The position numbers were made by a program, and so were the translations under genes. The notes below the pieces were generated by a model. It worked only from the letters and a program-made list of their open reading frames with translations. It ran no database searches and was not told where the DNA came from. Positions 43,686 through 50,404 of a stretch of 50,404 bases of DNA are shown one piece after another. Origin of the DNA: Paraburkholderia sp. CNPSo 3274 (GTDB lineage: Bacteria; Pseudomonadota; Gammaproteobacteria; Burkholderiales; Burkholderiaceae); assembly GCF_024206475.1 (NCBI RefSeq), contig NZ_JAMBPR010000066.1:1-50404 (forward strand), read 5' to 3'. Position 1 is the stretch's first letter, and each line of letters starts with the position of its first letter.

Positions 43686-44354
43686 ATGACAGACAAAAGT
43701 GTCTCGAAAAATGGCCGCCAGGACGCGTCTTGGGAGCCACCAACCGGCGATACGGCGCGTACGTTGACGAGCCGCGGCCGCAACACCGTTGCGCGCATCC
43801 TTGCGAGCGCCATCGAGATTTTTGCGGCGGAAGGTTACGGCGGGCTCAGCATGCGAAAGGTCGCAGCCAGTGCGGGACTGGCGTTATCGAATCTGCAGCA
43901 CTACTTTCCCACACGCGAAGACCTCTTTGCGGCGATCATTACGGAGACCACCGCGGAGTATTCGAGAAACTACGACAACATTCTTCGCACCGACGCGTCG
44001 CTCACGCCCGCGCAACGGCTGGAGAAGCTTGTCCGCTTGCTCATCGAAGACGGCAAACAACCACGCACCCAAAGCCTCTTTGTCAATTTTTGGGCGCTCG
44101 CCCAAATGCAGGAATTCGCGCGCAAGATCATGGAAGACGCGTATCTGTTCCAGCGCGGCATGATCGGCGAATTCGTCGCTGCTGTGAACCCGCAGTTGTC
44201 GCCGAGCGTACTGGCGCACCGCGCCGCGCTCATAACGGGGCAAATCGAGGGGCTGCTTGTGTTGATTCCTCAGCGCAACCGCTTCCCGTCGGATATCAAA
44301 GGTATCGAGGATGAAGCCGTGAGGGTGATCCTCACAGTTGCCGCTATGCCCTGA
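43686..44354 (+). CDS. TetR-family regulator C
   Basis: 222 aa from ATG 43686 (GTG 43677 is possible). HTH region TVARILASAIEIFAAEGYGG...GLALSNLQHYFPTREDLFAA, which differs from regulators A and B, so it probably reads another site. C-terminal domain resembles BetI-type TetR_C. It lies 18 bases after the membrane protein and may control it and the MFS gene. Confidence 0.85.
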   Translation: MTDKSVSKNGRQDASWEPPTGDTARTLTSRGRNTVARILASAIEIFAAEGYGGLSMRKVAASAGLALSNLQHYFPTREDLFAAIITETTAEYSRNYDNILRTDASLTPAQRLEKLVRLLIEDGKQPRTQSLFVNFWALAQMQEFARKIMEDAYLFQRGMIGEFVAAVNPQLSPSVLAHRAALITGQIEGLLVLIPQRNRFPSDIKGIEDEAVRVILTVAAMP

Positions 44355-44451
44355 GAGTTGCCCCCTAAATCGGAAAATTGTGCGGAAATCGAAGTCACCC
44401 CATGTACTGGCGCGCTGGGAGGGCTGCCAATTGTGCTGAAGCCAGGGATAC
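44355..44451. other. Spacer before the IS3 remnant
   Basis: About 100 bases with no recognised feature. Confidence 0.3.
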
Positions 44452-44619
44452 CGGCTGTATTGTGAAGAGCAGTTGCAGCTACGCTCGAAGTTGCCGAAGT
44501 GAGGAAAGACAGTGGTGACGCGGGTGGCGAGGATTGTGCTGGTCAAACCGAATGACGCCTGGGGTATGGATTTTGTGTCCGACCAGCTTGCTGATGGTTC
44601 GAAGTTTCGCACTTCGACG
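44452..44619 (+). pseudogene. IS3-family (IS407-like) OrfB fragment, first half
   Basis: Frame RLYCEEQLQLRSKLPK, stop, GKTVVTRVARIVLVKPNDAW, GMDFVSDQLADGSKFRTST: the start of the integrase core (NDAWGMDFV with the first catalytic Asp). It breaks off at about 44619. The expected continuation VDVFTKEALAI appears at 46011, beyond the imine reductase gene. Confidence 0.75.
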
Positions 44620-44890
44620 GCAGCAGGAAGAGCGCCTCCATGCCCACGTGCTTTATCAAGGTGCCCACACGTTGGCGGTCAATTCCATGTTCATCAGGCC
44701 CCGATTGGTCCACTTATCCAACTATCAGAATTCGCGCAACCACCTATTAACACGGGCCGCAGTGGCGTCTGCGGTTTCTGGACCAGCGAATCAATGGGCT
44801 CTATGGCGAAGTACGTCTTTCCCACCGTGGCGCGCGCTCGCCTTCGCTCGGCACCCGTTCTGCCTTCGGTCGTCCAATCGCCATGCTGAC

Positions 44891-44956
44891 GTCTCCCGTT
44901 CCGTTGGCGTCAACATACCACGTGAGTATCGGTCGGTTAATAACGGAACGGGAGAC
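44891..44956. repeat. 15-bp perfect inverted repeat
   Basis: GTCTCCCGTTCCGTT (44891-44905) and its complement at 44942-44956, with a 36-nt loop. The right arm overlaps the present 3' end of the IRED B frame. Could be an IS end pair, a terminator or a recombination site. Confidence 0.6.
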
Positions 44957-45875
44957 CAGTTAGGTTGTATCTAACTCCGATCCCCGAGCGGCTTCCTGAA
45001 ACATTCAAACACGGCGGCCAGCTCATGTTGACGTGGCCCATGGCGACGGCCTGCTGGAGTCGCGCCAGTACCTCTTGCGGGTAGCTGCTGTCCGTGCCAC
45101 GTTCGTGGCTGTACTCCACAAGCTGTCCGATACCCGCGGCCCAAGTGTCCAGGGTGGCCTGCGACCCTGAGTAATTTCCTTTCTTGATCATCTGCACGCA
45201 CGTCTGAAGCGTAGCCTCAACGAAGGGAAGACGTGCCGAGGCAAGCGACAAGTAGGTGTCGAGGGAGATGCCTTCGGCGTCACACACGGCGGCGCCGTAG
45301 AGAAACCCGAGCGTGGCCGCCAGGGAGAACGAACCCACAACAGCGCCATCGAGAATAGCGGCATTCCCGAATCTCTCTCCAACGAACAGCGCATGTCCAC
45401 TCAGATTCGCCAAAGTATGCCGCAAGGTTTCGAAGGTCGAACGCGAGCCGGCATACAGAATCGATCCATCCGGCGTGCCGATATTCTTGGGGTAGCAGCC
45501 GATACTGCCGTCCAGGTAAGCCACGCCGTGTTCCCTGGCCCACTCCGAAGCATCTTGCGCGTCCTCCGGTGTGCCCGTCGTGAACTGGATTATCGTTTTG
45601 CCTTTGAGACGGGCCACGACGTCCGGGGCGCGCAGCAACGAGTCGGACGCGCCATAGTCGAGCACGCAAACAACCACGACCTGACTCGCATCGATCGCCT
45701 CCGCGGCTGAGTGGGCGATCCGGGCACCAACCTCGCCAAGCGCCACGGACTTGCTCGCCGTACGGTTCCAGACGGTGACGCGATGATTGGCGGCAAGCAA
45801 TGCCTTGGCCAGGGCCGCTCCCATTGCGCCCAGCCCAATAACGGATATTGCCTGCGCAGTTACGGTAGCTGCCAT
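44937..45875 (-). CDS. Imine-reductase-like oxidoreductase (IRED B), frameshifted 3' end
   Basis: 312 codons from ATG 45875 (GAGG upstream; ATG 45887 is possible). Rossmann VIGLGAMG, NRTASKS for NADPH, GSIGCYPKNIGTP, a GNAAILDGAVVGSFSLAATL stretch and the helical C-terminal domain. After AVAMGH the frame becomes VNMSWPPCLNV..., whereas a one-base shift gives QHELAAVFECFRKPLGDRS and a stop at 44971, the expected IRED end. So a single-base deletion (CACGT for CACGGT) near 45033 has replaced the last 20 or so residues. It may be active or not. The gene is boxed by IS3 fragments. Confidence 0.8.
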   Translation of the reverse strand: MAATVTAQAISVIGLGAMGAALAKALLAANHRVTVWNRTASKSVALGEVGARIAHSAAEAIDASQVVVVCVLDYGASDSLLRAPDVVARLKGKTIIQFTTGTPEDAQDASEWAREHGVAYLDGSIGCYPKNIGTPDGSILYAGSRSTFETLRHTLANLSGHALFVGERFGNAAILDGAVVGSFSLAATLGFLYGAAVCDAEGISLDTYLSLASARLPFVEATLQTCVQMIKKGNYSGSQATLDTWAAGIGQLVEYSHERGTDSSYPQEVLARLQQAVAMGHVNMSWPPCLNVSGSRSGIGVRYNLTGLPFRY

Positions 45876-45887
45876 CACAAACCTCAT

Positions 45888-46010
45888 TCGAATCGGGCAT
45901 ACGAAGCTTCTGAAAAGGACTCGCTTTTCAAAGCGAGGAATAAAGGTGCCCGCCGTCGACCGGATCGCAAGCGCCGGTCATTCACGAACTGGCATCGATC
46001 GCATGCAGCG
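45888..46010. other. Upstream of IRED B
   Basis: 120 bases, no operator copy seen; promoter unknown. Confidence 0.3.
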
Positions 46011-46230
46011 ATCGTGGATGTATTCACGAAAGAGGCGCTGGCCATCGACGTCGCGCAGCAAGGGATCATTCCGCAACGAATGTTCTAACCTACATGGGTT
46101 CGAGACGCTGGATGAAGCCAGGACGATCGTCGAGGTATGGCGCCTGAATTACATACAACGATGGTTATCCTGACTTTGCTCTCAAAGAGGTGGCACCAGC
46201 CGCATTCGCTCGTCAGCTGATGCCTCGGCC
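46011..46230 (+). pseudogene. IS3-family (IS407-like) OrfB fragment, second half
   Basis: IVDVFTKEALAIDVAQQGI, then after a deletion FETLDEARTIVEVWRLNYI and, in another frame, HNDGYPDFALKEVAPAAFAR. These are the pieces that follow DGSKFRT in IS407-type OrfB; a long internal section is missing. Same strand as the fragment at 44452. Confidence 0.7.
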
Positions 46231-46311
46231 GGGTCCGGCAGGATCCGAAACGCTGTAAAACTCGCTCTGGATCTGGCCTGGAAAACCCCAGCGGGTCAAG
46301 AGCATCCGGCA

Positions 46312-47580
46312 CTAACGCTGCACGGTGTCCAGAATATCCAGGCGGTTCAGTGCAACCGACTTCTGTTTGATTGTGCCAAACGCCGCTTCGGTTGCCTCAA
46401 GCGTACGCGCGATGTCTTCGTCAGTGTGGCTCGCCGTGAAGAACATGTTGTGCCACGGGTGGAGGTAGGCGCCATTCTTGATGACTTCCGAAGTCCACGC
46501 ACGGCCACGCGACACGAGCTCGTCGTCACCGGCGAATAGCATCTGGGGCATGACGCTCGGCCCGGTCTGCTTGAGTTCGAAACCATGCCGCTCGGCTTGT
46601 TCGGCAATGCCGGCACGCAGCTTGTCCGCCAACCGCTTGGTGTGTTCGAGGTAGTCCGTTTCTCGTACCAGACGCAGCGTTTCGATGGCCGCGGCCATCG
46701 GCACAGCCGAGAGCCAGTAGGAGCCCGTAACGAAAATGTTCGTCGCAGCCTCTCGTGCCTTATCCGAACCGAGAACCGCAGCGATCGCATAGCCGCCGCC
46801 AATGGCCTTGCCCCAGCAGCTGAGGTCCGGGTGCACACCCCAGTCCGACCATGAACAGTCGCGCGACAGGCGCAGCCCCGTACGTACCTCATCGACGACC
46901 AGAAGCGCTTCCTGCTCATCTGCGAGGCGACGGCATTCCTTGGCGTATTCGATCGACGGGAAAAATTGATCGTAGAGCACTTCGTGCCGGAATGGCGTTG
47001 CGTAGATGGCCGCTACGTCACCATCGACGCTCTTGACGGCGGCATTGAGGCTCTCGATATCGTTGTACTCGAAGTAGACGACGTGAGCCCGGTCTTCCTT
47101 GGTAATCCCCGTCGTATAGGGCACGTTCCACGGGGACGCACCATGGTACGTGCCTCGCGCAACAAGAATCTTGCGTTTTTCTCGATAGGCGCGCGAGATC
47201 ACCATGGCCATTGACGTGGCGTCCGACCCGTTCTTGCAGAACATCGCCCAGTCGGCATGGCTGACCTGTTGCGTAAGCGCCTCGGCAAGTTGAACCATCA
47301 CTTCGCTGGGGCCCGTCGCCGTGTCGATCTTCTGCAACTGGAGGGCCGCCGCTTGCTCGATCCGCTCGTTGCCGTAGCCGAACAGATTCGTGCCGTAACC
47401 ACACACGTAGTCGATGTACTTGTTGCCGTCGACGTCCCAGAGGTGGGTACCTTTCGCTTTGGCAAAGTACAGCGGAAAATCTTCCGTCAAGTACTTGACG
47501 CTCTGGTGACCATACATGCCGCCAGGGATGACCTTTTCGGCTCGTGCGAACCACTCGTCCTTCTTCGCCAACCTGTCCAT
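46312..47580 (-). CDS. Class III aminotransferase (glutamate-1-semialdehyde mutase-like)
   Basis: 422 aa from ATG 47580 (AAGGAG 7 bases upstream). IPGGMYGHQ start, YHG (145-147), DEVRTGLR (230-237) and PLP Lys258 (CWGKAIGGGYAIAA). Resembles glutamate-1-semialdehyde 2,1-aminomutase and related omega-transaminases, but DEVRTG replaces the usual DEV(M/I)TG and the context is catabolic. It probably transfers an amino group from an amine or amino acid. Operator copy 9 lies 62 bases upstream. Confidence 0.9.
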   Translation of the reverse strand: MDRLAKKDEWFARAEKVIPGGMYGHQSVKYLTEDFPLYFAKAKGTHLWDVDGNKYIDYVCGYGTNLFGYGNERIEQAAALQLQKIDTATGPSEVMVQLAEALTQQVSHADWAMFCKNGSDATSMAMVISRAYREKRKILVARGTYHGASPWNVPYTTGITKEDRAHVVYFEYNDIESLNAAVKSVDGDVAAIYATPFRHEVLYDQFFPSIEYAKECRRLADEQEALLVVDEVRTGLRLSRDCSWSDWGVHPDLSCWGKAIGGGYAIAAVLGSDKAREAATNIFVTGSYWLSAVPMAAAIETLRLVRETDYLEHTKRLADKLRAGIAEQAERHGFELKQTGPSVMPQMLFAGDDELVSRGRAWTSEVIKNGAYLHPWHNMFFTASHTDEDIARTLEATEAAFGTIKQKSVALNRLDILDTVQR

Positions 47581-47641
47581 GCTCGACTCCTTTTGAAAAT
47601 TCGTTTGTGCAACATCAAACTTACAATCTAGTCTTATGACT

Positions 47642-47655
47642 GATTCAAATGACCA
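47642..47655 (-). promoter_or_regulatory. Operator copy 9
   Basis: On the minus strand TGGTCATTTGAATC followed by AGTCATAAGACTAG. The right half of the dyad is degenerate, but the extension with the -10-like TAAGAC is conserved. Upstream of the class III aminotransferase. Confidence 0.65.
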
Positions 47656-47774
47656 TATATGCGGGTGCGCCCAATCTGAGGAATGCACCCTTTGAAACCC
47701 CGCGTCGTGCCGACACACCATCTAGCCTTGCGCCACGAACGCTGCATCATTGCGTCGCACGCTTGAAGGGCGGA

Positions 47775-47910
47775 TTTCGTTTTCCGTTCACGTCGCTGCC
47801 CAGATCGTCGACCACGACCTTTGCACCCGCCGCGCAAGCAACAGCGCATGTTTGCAGCCGAAACCGGCACCGGTCACGATCGCAACTCGATTCGTCAGGT
47901 CGATCTTCAG
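47775..47910 (-). pseudogene. SDR N-terminal remnant
   Basis: Minus strand LKIDLTNRVAIVTGAGFGCK then, one base shifted, GAKVVVDDLGSDVNGKR: the cofactor-binding start of a short-chain dehydrogenase. The ATG appears changed to CTG at 47910, and only 45 codons remain. It lies between PhyH B and operator 9. Confidence 0.65.
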
Positions 47911-48017
47911 CGGGTGTCTCGCTGGTGGTGATTCTGTCGTGGATCGTGAATGTGCATCACGGAATCCGGGGAGGGGGATCGCGCCTCCCGGGCCGATGCG
48001 GGCGCCTGTTCGTCGCT

Positions 48018-48893
48018 TCAGAGACCGAGGTGCGTCGCGATATCGTCGTAGTCGATCTGCCACAGGCCCGGCGTGCCAGCGGGATATTGCGAGCGGAATC
48101 CGATGATTCGCTGAACGCGCTTCGACAGGCCTCTCACGGTGTCCATATCCACGATGAACGGATACGCTTCCTCCGGAGTCAGATAGGACGGTTGCATCGG
48201 CAGCGTGAGCCCGCGTCGGCGCTCGTTCTTCGTCACATTCGCGCCGCCACCGTGGATCACTTTTCCGCTGAACAGCAAAGCGTCGCCGGCATCCATCTCG
48301 GCGGCAATGGTCATTTCGGGTGTGCCCTTGCTGTCGAAGTAGTCCTCGTCCCAGTTTTGGCTCCCCGGGATGATTCGGGTGGCACCGTTTTCCTCGGTGA
48401 AGCGCGTTAGGGCAATCATGAGGTTGGTAAACACCGTGGGACCCTTGACTCCGAGAGCACAAAGGGGCGGAAAATTGCCGACATCGCGATGCAGCATTTG
48501 CGCTGTGTTGCCCGGGCCGATGTCGATGACCTGGGCGGTTGAAAGCCACCAATCGCCGGACTCTTCACGGTAGAGCACCTCGCCGAGTTCATGAAAGAGT
48601 TCGTCGTCCAGCACATCGCCAAAAGTCTTGCTGTGCGTGACCATGTTCGTCAGGCGCTTGGTATAGGTGCCGTGGAATTCCTTGATCAGTTCGTTTTCGT
48701 GCGACGACCCTTCGCGAAGCCGTTCGAGCGGACCATCGACCTCGCGATTAATGTTCGCGACCTGCTCCGGGGTCAGATATTCCTTGATCCGGACTCCGCC
48801 GTACTGATTCATGAGCGACACGATCTCTTGCGCGCTGGTCTGCTTGGGGACGGTGGGGAGGGCGTCCTGAATGTTCTGAATATTTGCGTTCAT
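48018..48893 (-). CDS. PhyH-type Fe(II)/2-oxoglutarate dioxygenase B
   Basis: 291 aa. Triad His135, Asp137 (MLHRDVGN) and His214 (VIHGGGANV), with Arg228 or so in RRRGLTL for 2-oxoglutarate. FTEENGATRIIPGSQNWDED is shared with PhyH A at 40243, but overall similarity is moderate, so it is not a recent duplicate. GAGG before ATG 48893. Operator 10 lies 93 bases upstream. Expected to hydroxylate a small organic substrate. Confidence 0.9.
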   Translation of the reverse strand: MNANIQNIQDALPTVPKQTSAQEIVSLMNQYGGVRIKEYLTPEQVANINREVDGPLERLREGSSHENELIKEFHGTYTKRLTNMVTHSKTFGDVLDDELFHELGEVLYREESGDWWLSTAQVIDIGPGNTAQMLHRDVGNFPPLCALGVKGPTVFTNLMIALTRFTEENGATRIIPGSQNWDEDYFDSKGTPEMTIAAEMDAGDALLFSGKVIHGGGANVTKNERRRGLTLPMQPSYLTPEEAYPFIVDMDTVRGLSKRVQRIIGFRSQYPAGTPGLWQIDYDDIATHLGL

Positions 48894-48985
48894 GGTTGCC
48901 TCAAAGTTGCGTGGACGGGTAAATCAGAAGCGGCATCGCTTTCAGATTCCGGTGGTGATCCAGACATCAAGCTAACTATTTGACT

Positions 48986-48999
48986 TGGTCATGTGACAT
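48986..48999 (-). promoter_or_regulatory. Operator copy 10
   Basis: On the minus strand ATGTCACATGACCA followed by AGTCAAATAGTTAG. Right half and extension are conserved. Faces PhyH B. Confidence 0.7.
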
Positions 49000-49168
49000 G
49001 TTTGCGTTGGCCTTGTGTCATGCCGTGCTTTCACGTTTGTCGACGGAACACGCGCGTCCTTCCTGCCTTTGTGCCGACATCCGGGCGGTCCATGACATGG
49101 TTCCGGGCGCGGCAGACACGGAGCCCATCGCTGAGGTTTCTGGTGAGATGGCACACTCATAACAAACA

Positions 49169-49182
49169 CGGTCATATGACCA
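49169..49182 (+). promoter_or_regulatory. Operator copy 11
   Basis: CGGTCATATGACCA followed by AGTCGTATGATCA; TATGAT at 49188-49193 is a good -10. Faces the small ORF at 49207. Confidence 0.8.
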
Positions 49183-49206
49183 AGTCGTATGATCAAGGAA
49201 ATTAAC

Positions 49207-49290
49207 ATGGCATTTTTTGATGGTCGATCATGGTTAACCCGTTCGCTTTCCGAATGGTTTCCGCGATTGAAAGGTGCGGGCCCATTTTGA
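49207..49290 (+). CDS. 27-codon ORF, probably the 5' end of a lost gene
   Basis: MAFFDGRSWLTRSLSEWFPR..., stop at 49288. AAGGA lies 8 bases upstream, and operator 11 with a good -10 drives it. The next 200 bases lead into IS66-type DNA, so it is probably a gene cut by mobile-element damage. No family recognised from 27 residues. Confidence 0.4.
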   Translation: MAFFDGRSWLTRSLSEWFPRLKGAGPF

Positions 49291-49462
49291 CGAGGTGGGC
49301 AAAATATGCTCACATCCTGATGTTTCCGCTGAATCGGTCCTTCCAGGTCTGAGGCGGTTGTCGCACTACGCTTCCACTGCACTCCAATCGATTGAGTTTT
49401 GCGCTTGGGAGTAAGCGTTCTTTGAACGACGCTTTTCGCCACGAAGCTGATTCACAGAGGCT

Positions 49463-49493
49463 ACGTGTCCATGTTGGGCGAGCGTGGACACGT
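49463..49493 (+). promoter_or_regulatory. Hairpin before the second IS66 OrfA
   Basis: ACGTGTCCA (49463-49471) and TGGACACGT (49485-49493), 13-nt loop, just before ATG 49498. Shares the GTGTCCA core with the hairpin at 164-197. Confidence 0.55.
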
Positions 49494-49497
49494 GTAC

Positions 49498-49851
49498 ATG
49501 AGTGCACAAGAAGAAGGCCTACTAGGCCGACTGGTCATCGGTCGTAAGCGCGATAGCCGGCGCAAGTACGACGAGGCTGCGAGGCGCGAACTGATCGAGG
49601 CGTGCCTGAAGCCGGGTGTCTCGATCGCCCGGACGGCCGTGGAGCGCGGGATCAACCCAAACCTGGTGCGGACGTGGACTACCCAGCATCAGCGTAGGCA
49701 AGGCCGAGCGAAGTTGCTCGCGCCAGCGGGCGAGCCGGCGATCGAGACACCGACAGAGCCGCCGGGCACATTGGCGCCAGCCGAGCCACTCTTCGTGCAA
49801 GTTATCACGCCGGTACGCCGCCGACCCCGATTCCAGCAGACCGCGGCATGA
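49498..49851 (+). CDS. IS66-type OrfA (TnpA)
   Basis: 117 aa from ATG 49498 (a GTG at 49465 lies inside the hairpin and is less likely). KYDEAARRELIEACLKPGVS, IARTAVERGINPNLVRTW: helix-turn-helix of IS66 OrfA; the C-terminal region LAPAEPLFVQVI also fits. DNA-binding accessory protein of transposition. Its partner orfB downstream is broken, so the element is probably inactive. Confidence 0.85.
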   Translation: MSAQEEGLLGRLVIGRKRDSRRKYDEAARRELIEACLKPGVSIARTAVERGINPNLVRTWTTQHQRRQGRAKLLAPAGEPAIETPTEPPGTLAPAEPLFVQVITPVRRRPRFQQTAA

Positions 49852-49954
49852 CGGCTTCGCTGAACGTGCGCTTGCCCAATGACGTTAACCTCTAGCTGGG
49901 CAAAGCCGGCCTAGATGAACTGACGGCTAGCGTCCAGATGCTCGGGAGGCTGCC

Positions 49955-50163
49955 GTGTTCCGGTTCGACGAAGAGCTGAAGGTCTATCTGCATCGCGACG
50001 CGGTCGATTCCGTTTGAGTATCAACGGGCTGTCGACTCTGGGCGGGCACGCGATGCGTCCGAACCCGATGGCATCGGTCTTGCTCATGTTCGGCAACCGG
50101 CGTCGCGAGCGCGTCGAGATTCTCGACTGGGGCGGCAATGGATTCTGGCTGTTCGTCAACTAG
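49955..50163 (+). pseudogene. IS66-type orfB (TnpB) remnant
   Basis: FDEELKVYLHRDAVD, then a one-base deletion near 50009 shifts the frame; the continuation FRLSINGLSTL, AMRPNPMASVLLMFGNRRRE and RVEILDWGGNGFWLFVN ends at 50161-50163. This is the characteristic IS66 OrfB sequence, shortened and frameshifted. No IS66 OrfC follows. Confidence 0.75.
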
Positions 50164-50194
50164 CTGGATTCATACTGCAACTCCTATTCGCGGA

Positions 50195-50404
50195 TCAGAG
50201 GGTTTTAGATGCTACGCGCGCTCGCGCCGCTTTCGCACGGTTAGTGAGTCGATCCCATCGGCTGCTGTGCTTCACAGGCGGGTGGGAATCCGGGACTTCA
50301 TAGAGGAACGCATAATCGTTATAGGCGTGTCGTTTGATAAGGCCGTATTCGACCCACCTGGTGAGTGTTGCTTCGTGGATGCCGAGTCGAGATGCAGCCT
50401 CCAG
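50195..50404 (-). CDS. C-terminal HTH fragment of a recombinase-like protein, partial
   Basis: 69 codons from the window edge: LEAASRLGIHEATLTRWVEY..., a SHPPVKHSSRWDRLTNRA segment, ending ASKTL. A MerR/excisionase-like helix-turn-helix, as found at the end of some serine recombinases carried by proteobacterial mobile elements; that parent assignment is from memory. The 5' part is beyond the window. Confidence 0.45.
   Translation of the reverse strand: MEAASRLGIHEATLTRWVEYGLIKRHAYNDYAFLYEVPDSHPPVKHSSRWDRLTNRAKAARARVASKTL

Larger units (their letters stand above)
48894..49206. other. Divergent operator region
   Basis: 313 bases containing operators 10 and 11 pointing in opposite directions. 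Open frames across it have no family-like sequence. Confidence 0.5.

Noticed and set aside
49291..49462. Possible IS3-like remnant between the stub ORF and IS66
   Set aside because: No frame shows a recognisable transposase motif.
1..50404. CRISPR arrays, tRNA or rRNA genes
   Set aside because: No regularly spaced repeats and no cloverleaf-like or rRNA sequence were seen on either strand; not computed exhaustively.

Overview
The window looks like accessory DNA of a Burkholderiaceae bacterium, most likely Paraburkholderia, Caballeronia or a close relative. This rests on high-GC coding bias, a DUF4148 protein (a family typical of this group), the style of the MCP, LysR and TetR proteins, and remnants of IS66, ISKra4 and IS3/IS407-type elements. 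I saw no tRNA, rRNA, CRISPR array or replication gene. The many decayed genes and transposon scars suggest a catabolic island or megaplasmid segment.

Layout. 1-200: edge of an IS66-type element. 518-6552: a hydroxyquinol lower-pathway cluster (hydroxyquinol 1,2-dioxygenase, Dabb protein, maleylacetate reductase, YciI-like protein, SDR, small unknown protein, inositol-dehydrogenase-like oxidoreductase, LysR regulator). 6.6-13.1 kb: scar region with a broken CHAT-domain gene, a large intact AAA ATPase, a complete ISKra4-family element with perfect 22-bp ends, and a VirK/YbjX remnant. 13.2-28 kb: oxidative genes (two aldehyde dehydrogenases, Fe-type alcohol dehydrogenase, two Baeyer-Villiger-type flavoenzymes, two HSL-type alpha/beta hydrolases, GMC oxidoreductase, TetR regulator, fold-IV transaminase of the R-amine-transaminase type). 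28.3-35 kb: an envelope module (DUF1329, DUF1302, MMPL/RND transporter, YCF48 beta-propeller). 35-38.5 kb: DUF4148 protein, etfB remnant, chemoreceptor, second TetR. 39.3-48.9 kb: two imine-reductase-like proteins, two PhyH-type dioxygenases, an MFS transporter, an unknown membrane protein, a third TetR and a class III aminotransferase. 49.2-50.4 kb: a truncated ORF and another IS66-type element.

The main observation is a repeated operator. A 14-bp dyad close to TGGTCA-N2-TGACCA, usually followed by AGTC and a YGAT-like hexamer, occurs at least eleven times between 13.18 and 49.18 kb. It lies in front of nearly every amine/ketone gene set and one of the TetR genes, and I did not find it in the hydroxyquinol cluster, the envelope module or the scar region. 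Two paralogous TetR proteins (24.26 and 37.87 kb) have nearly identical DNA-binding helices and are the best candidates to read it. The enzyme set fits a route amine -> ketone -> lactone or ester -> hydroxy acid -> oxo acid -> dicarboxylate, with imine reductases and PhyH dioxygenases as extra, unexplained steps. The substrate cannot be read from sequence; an alicyclic or alkaloid-like amine is my inference.
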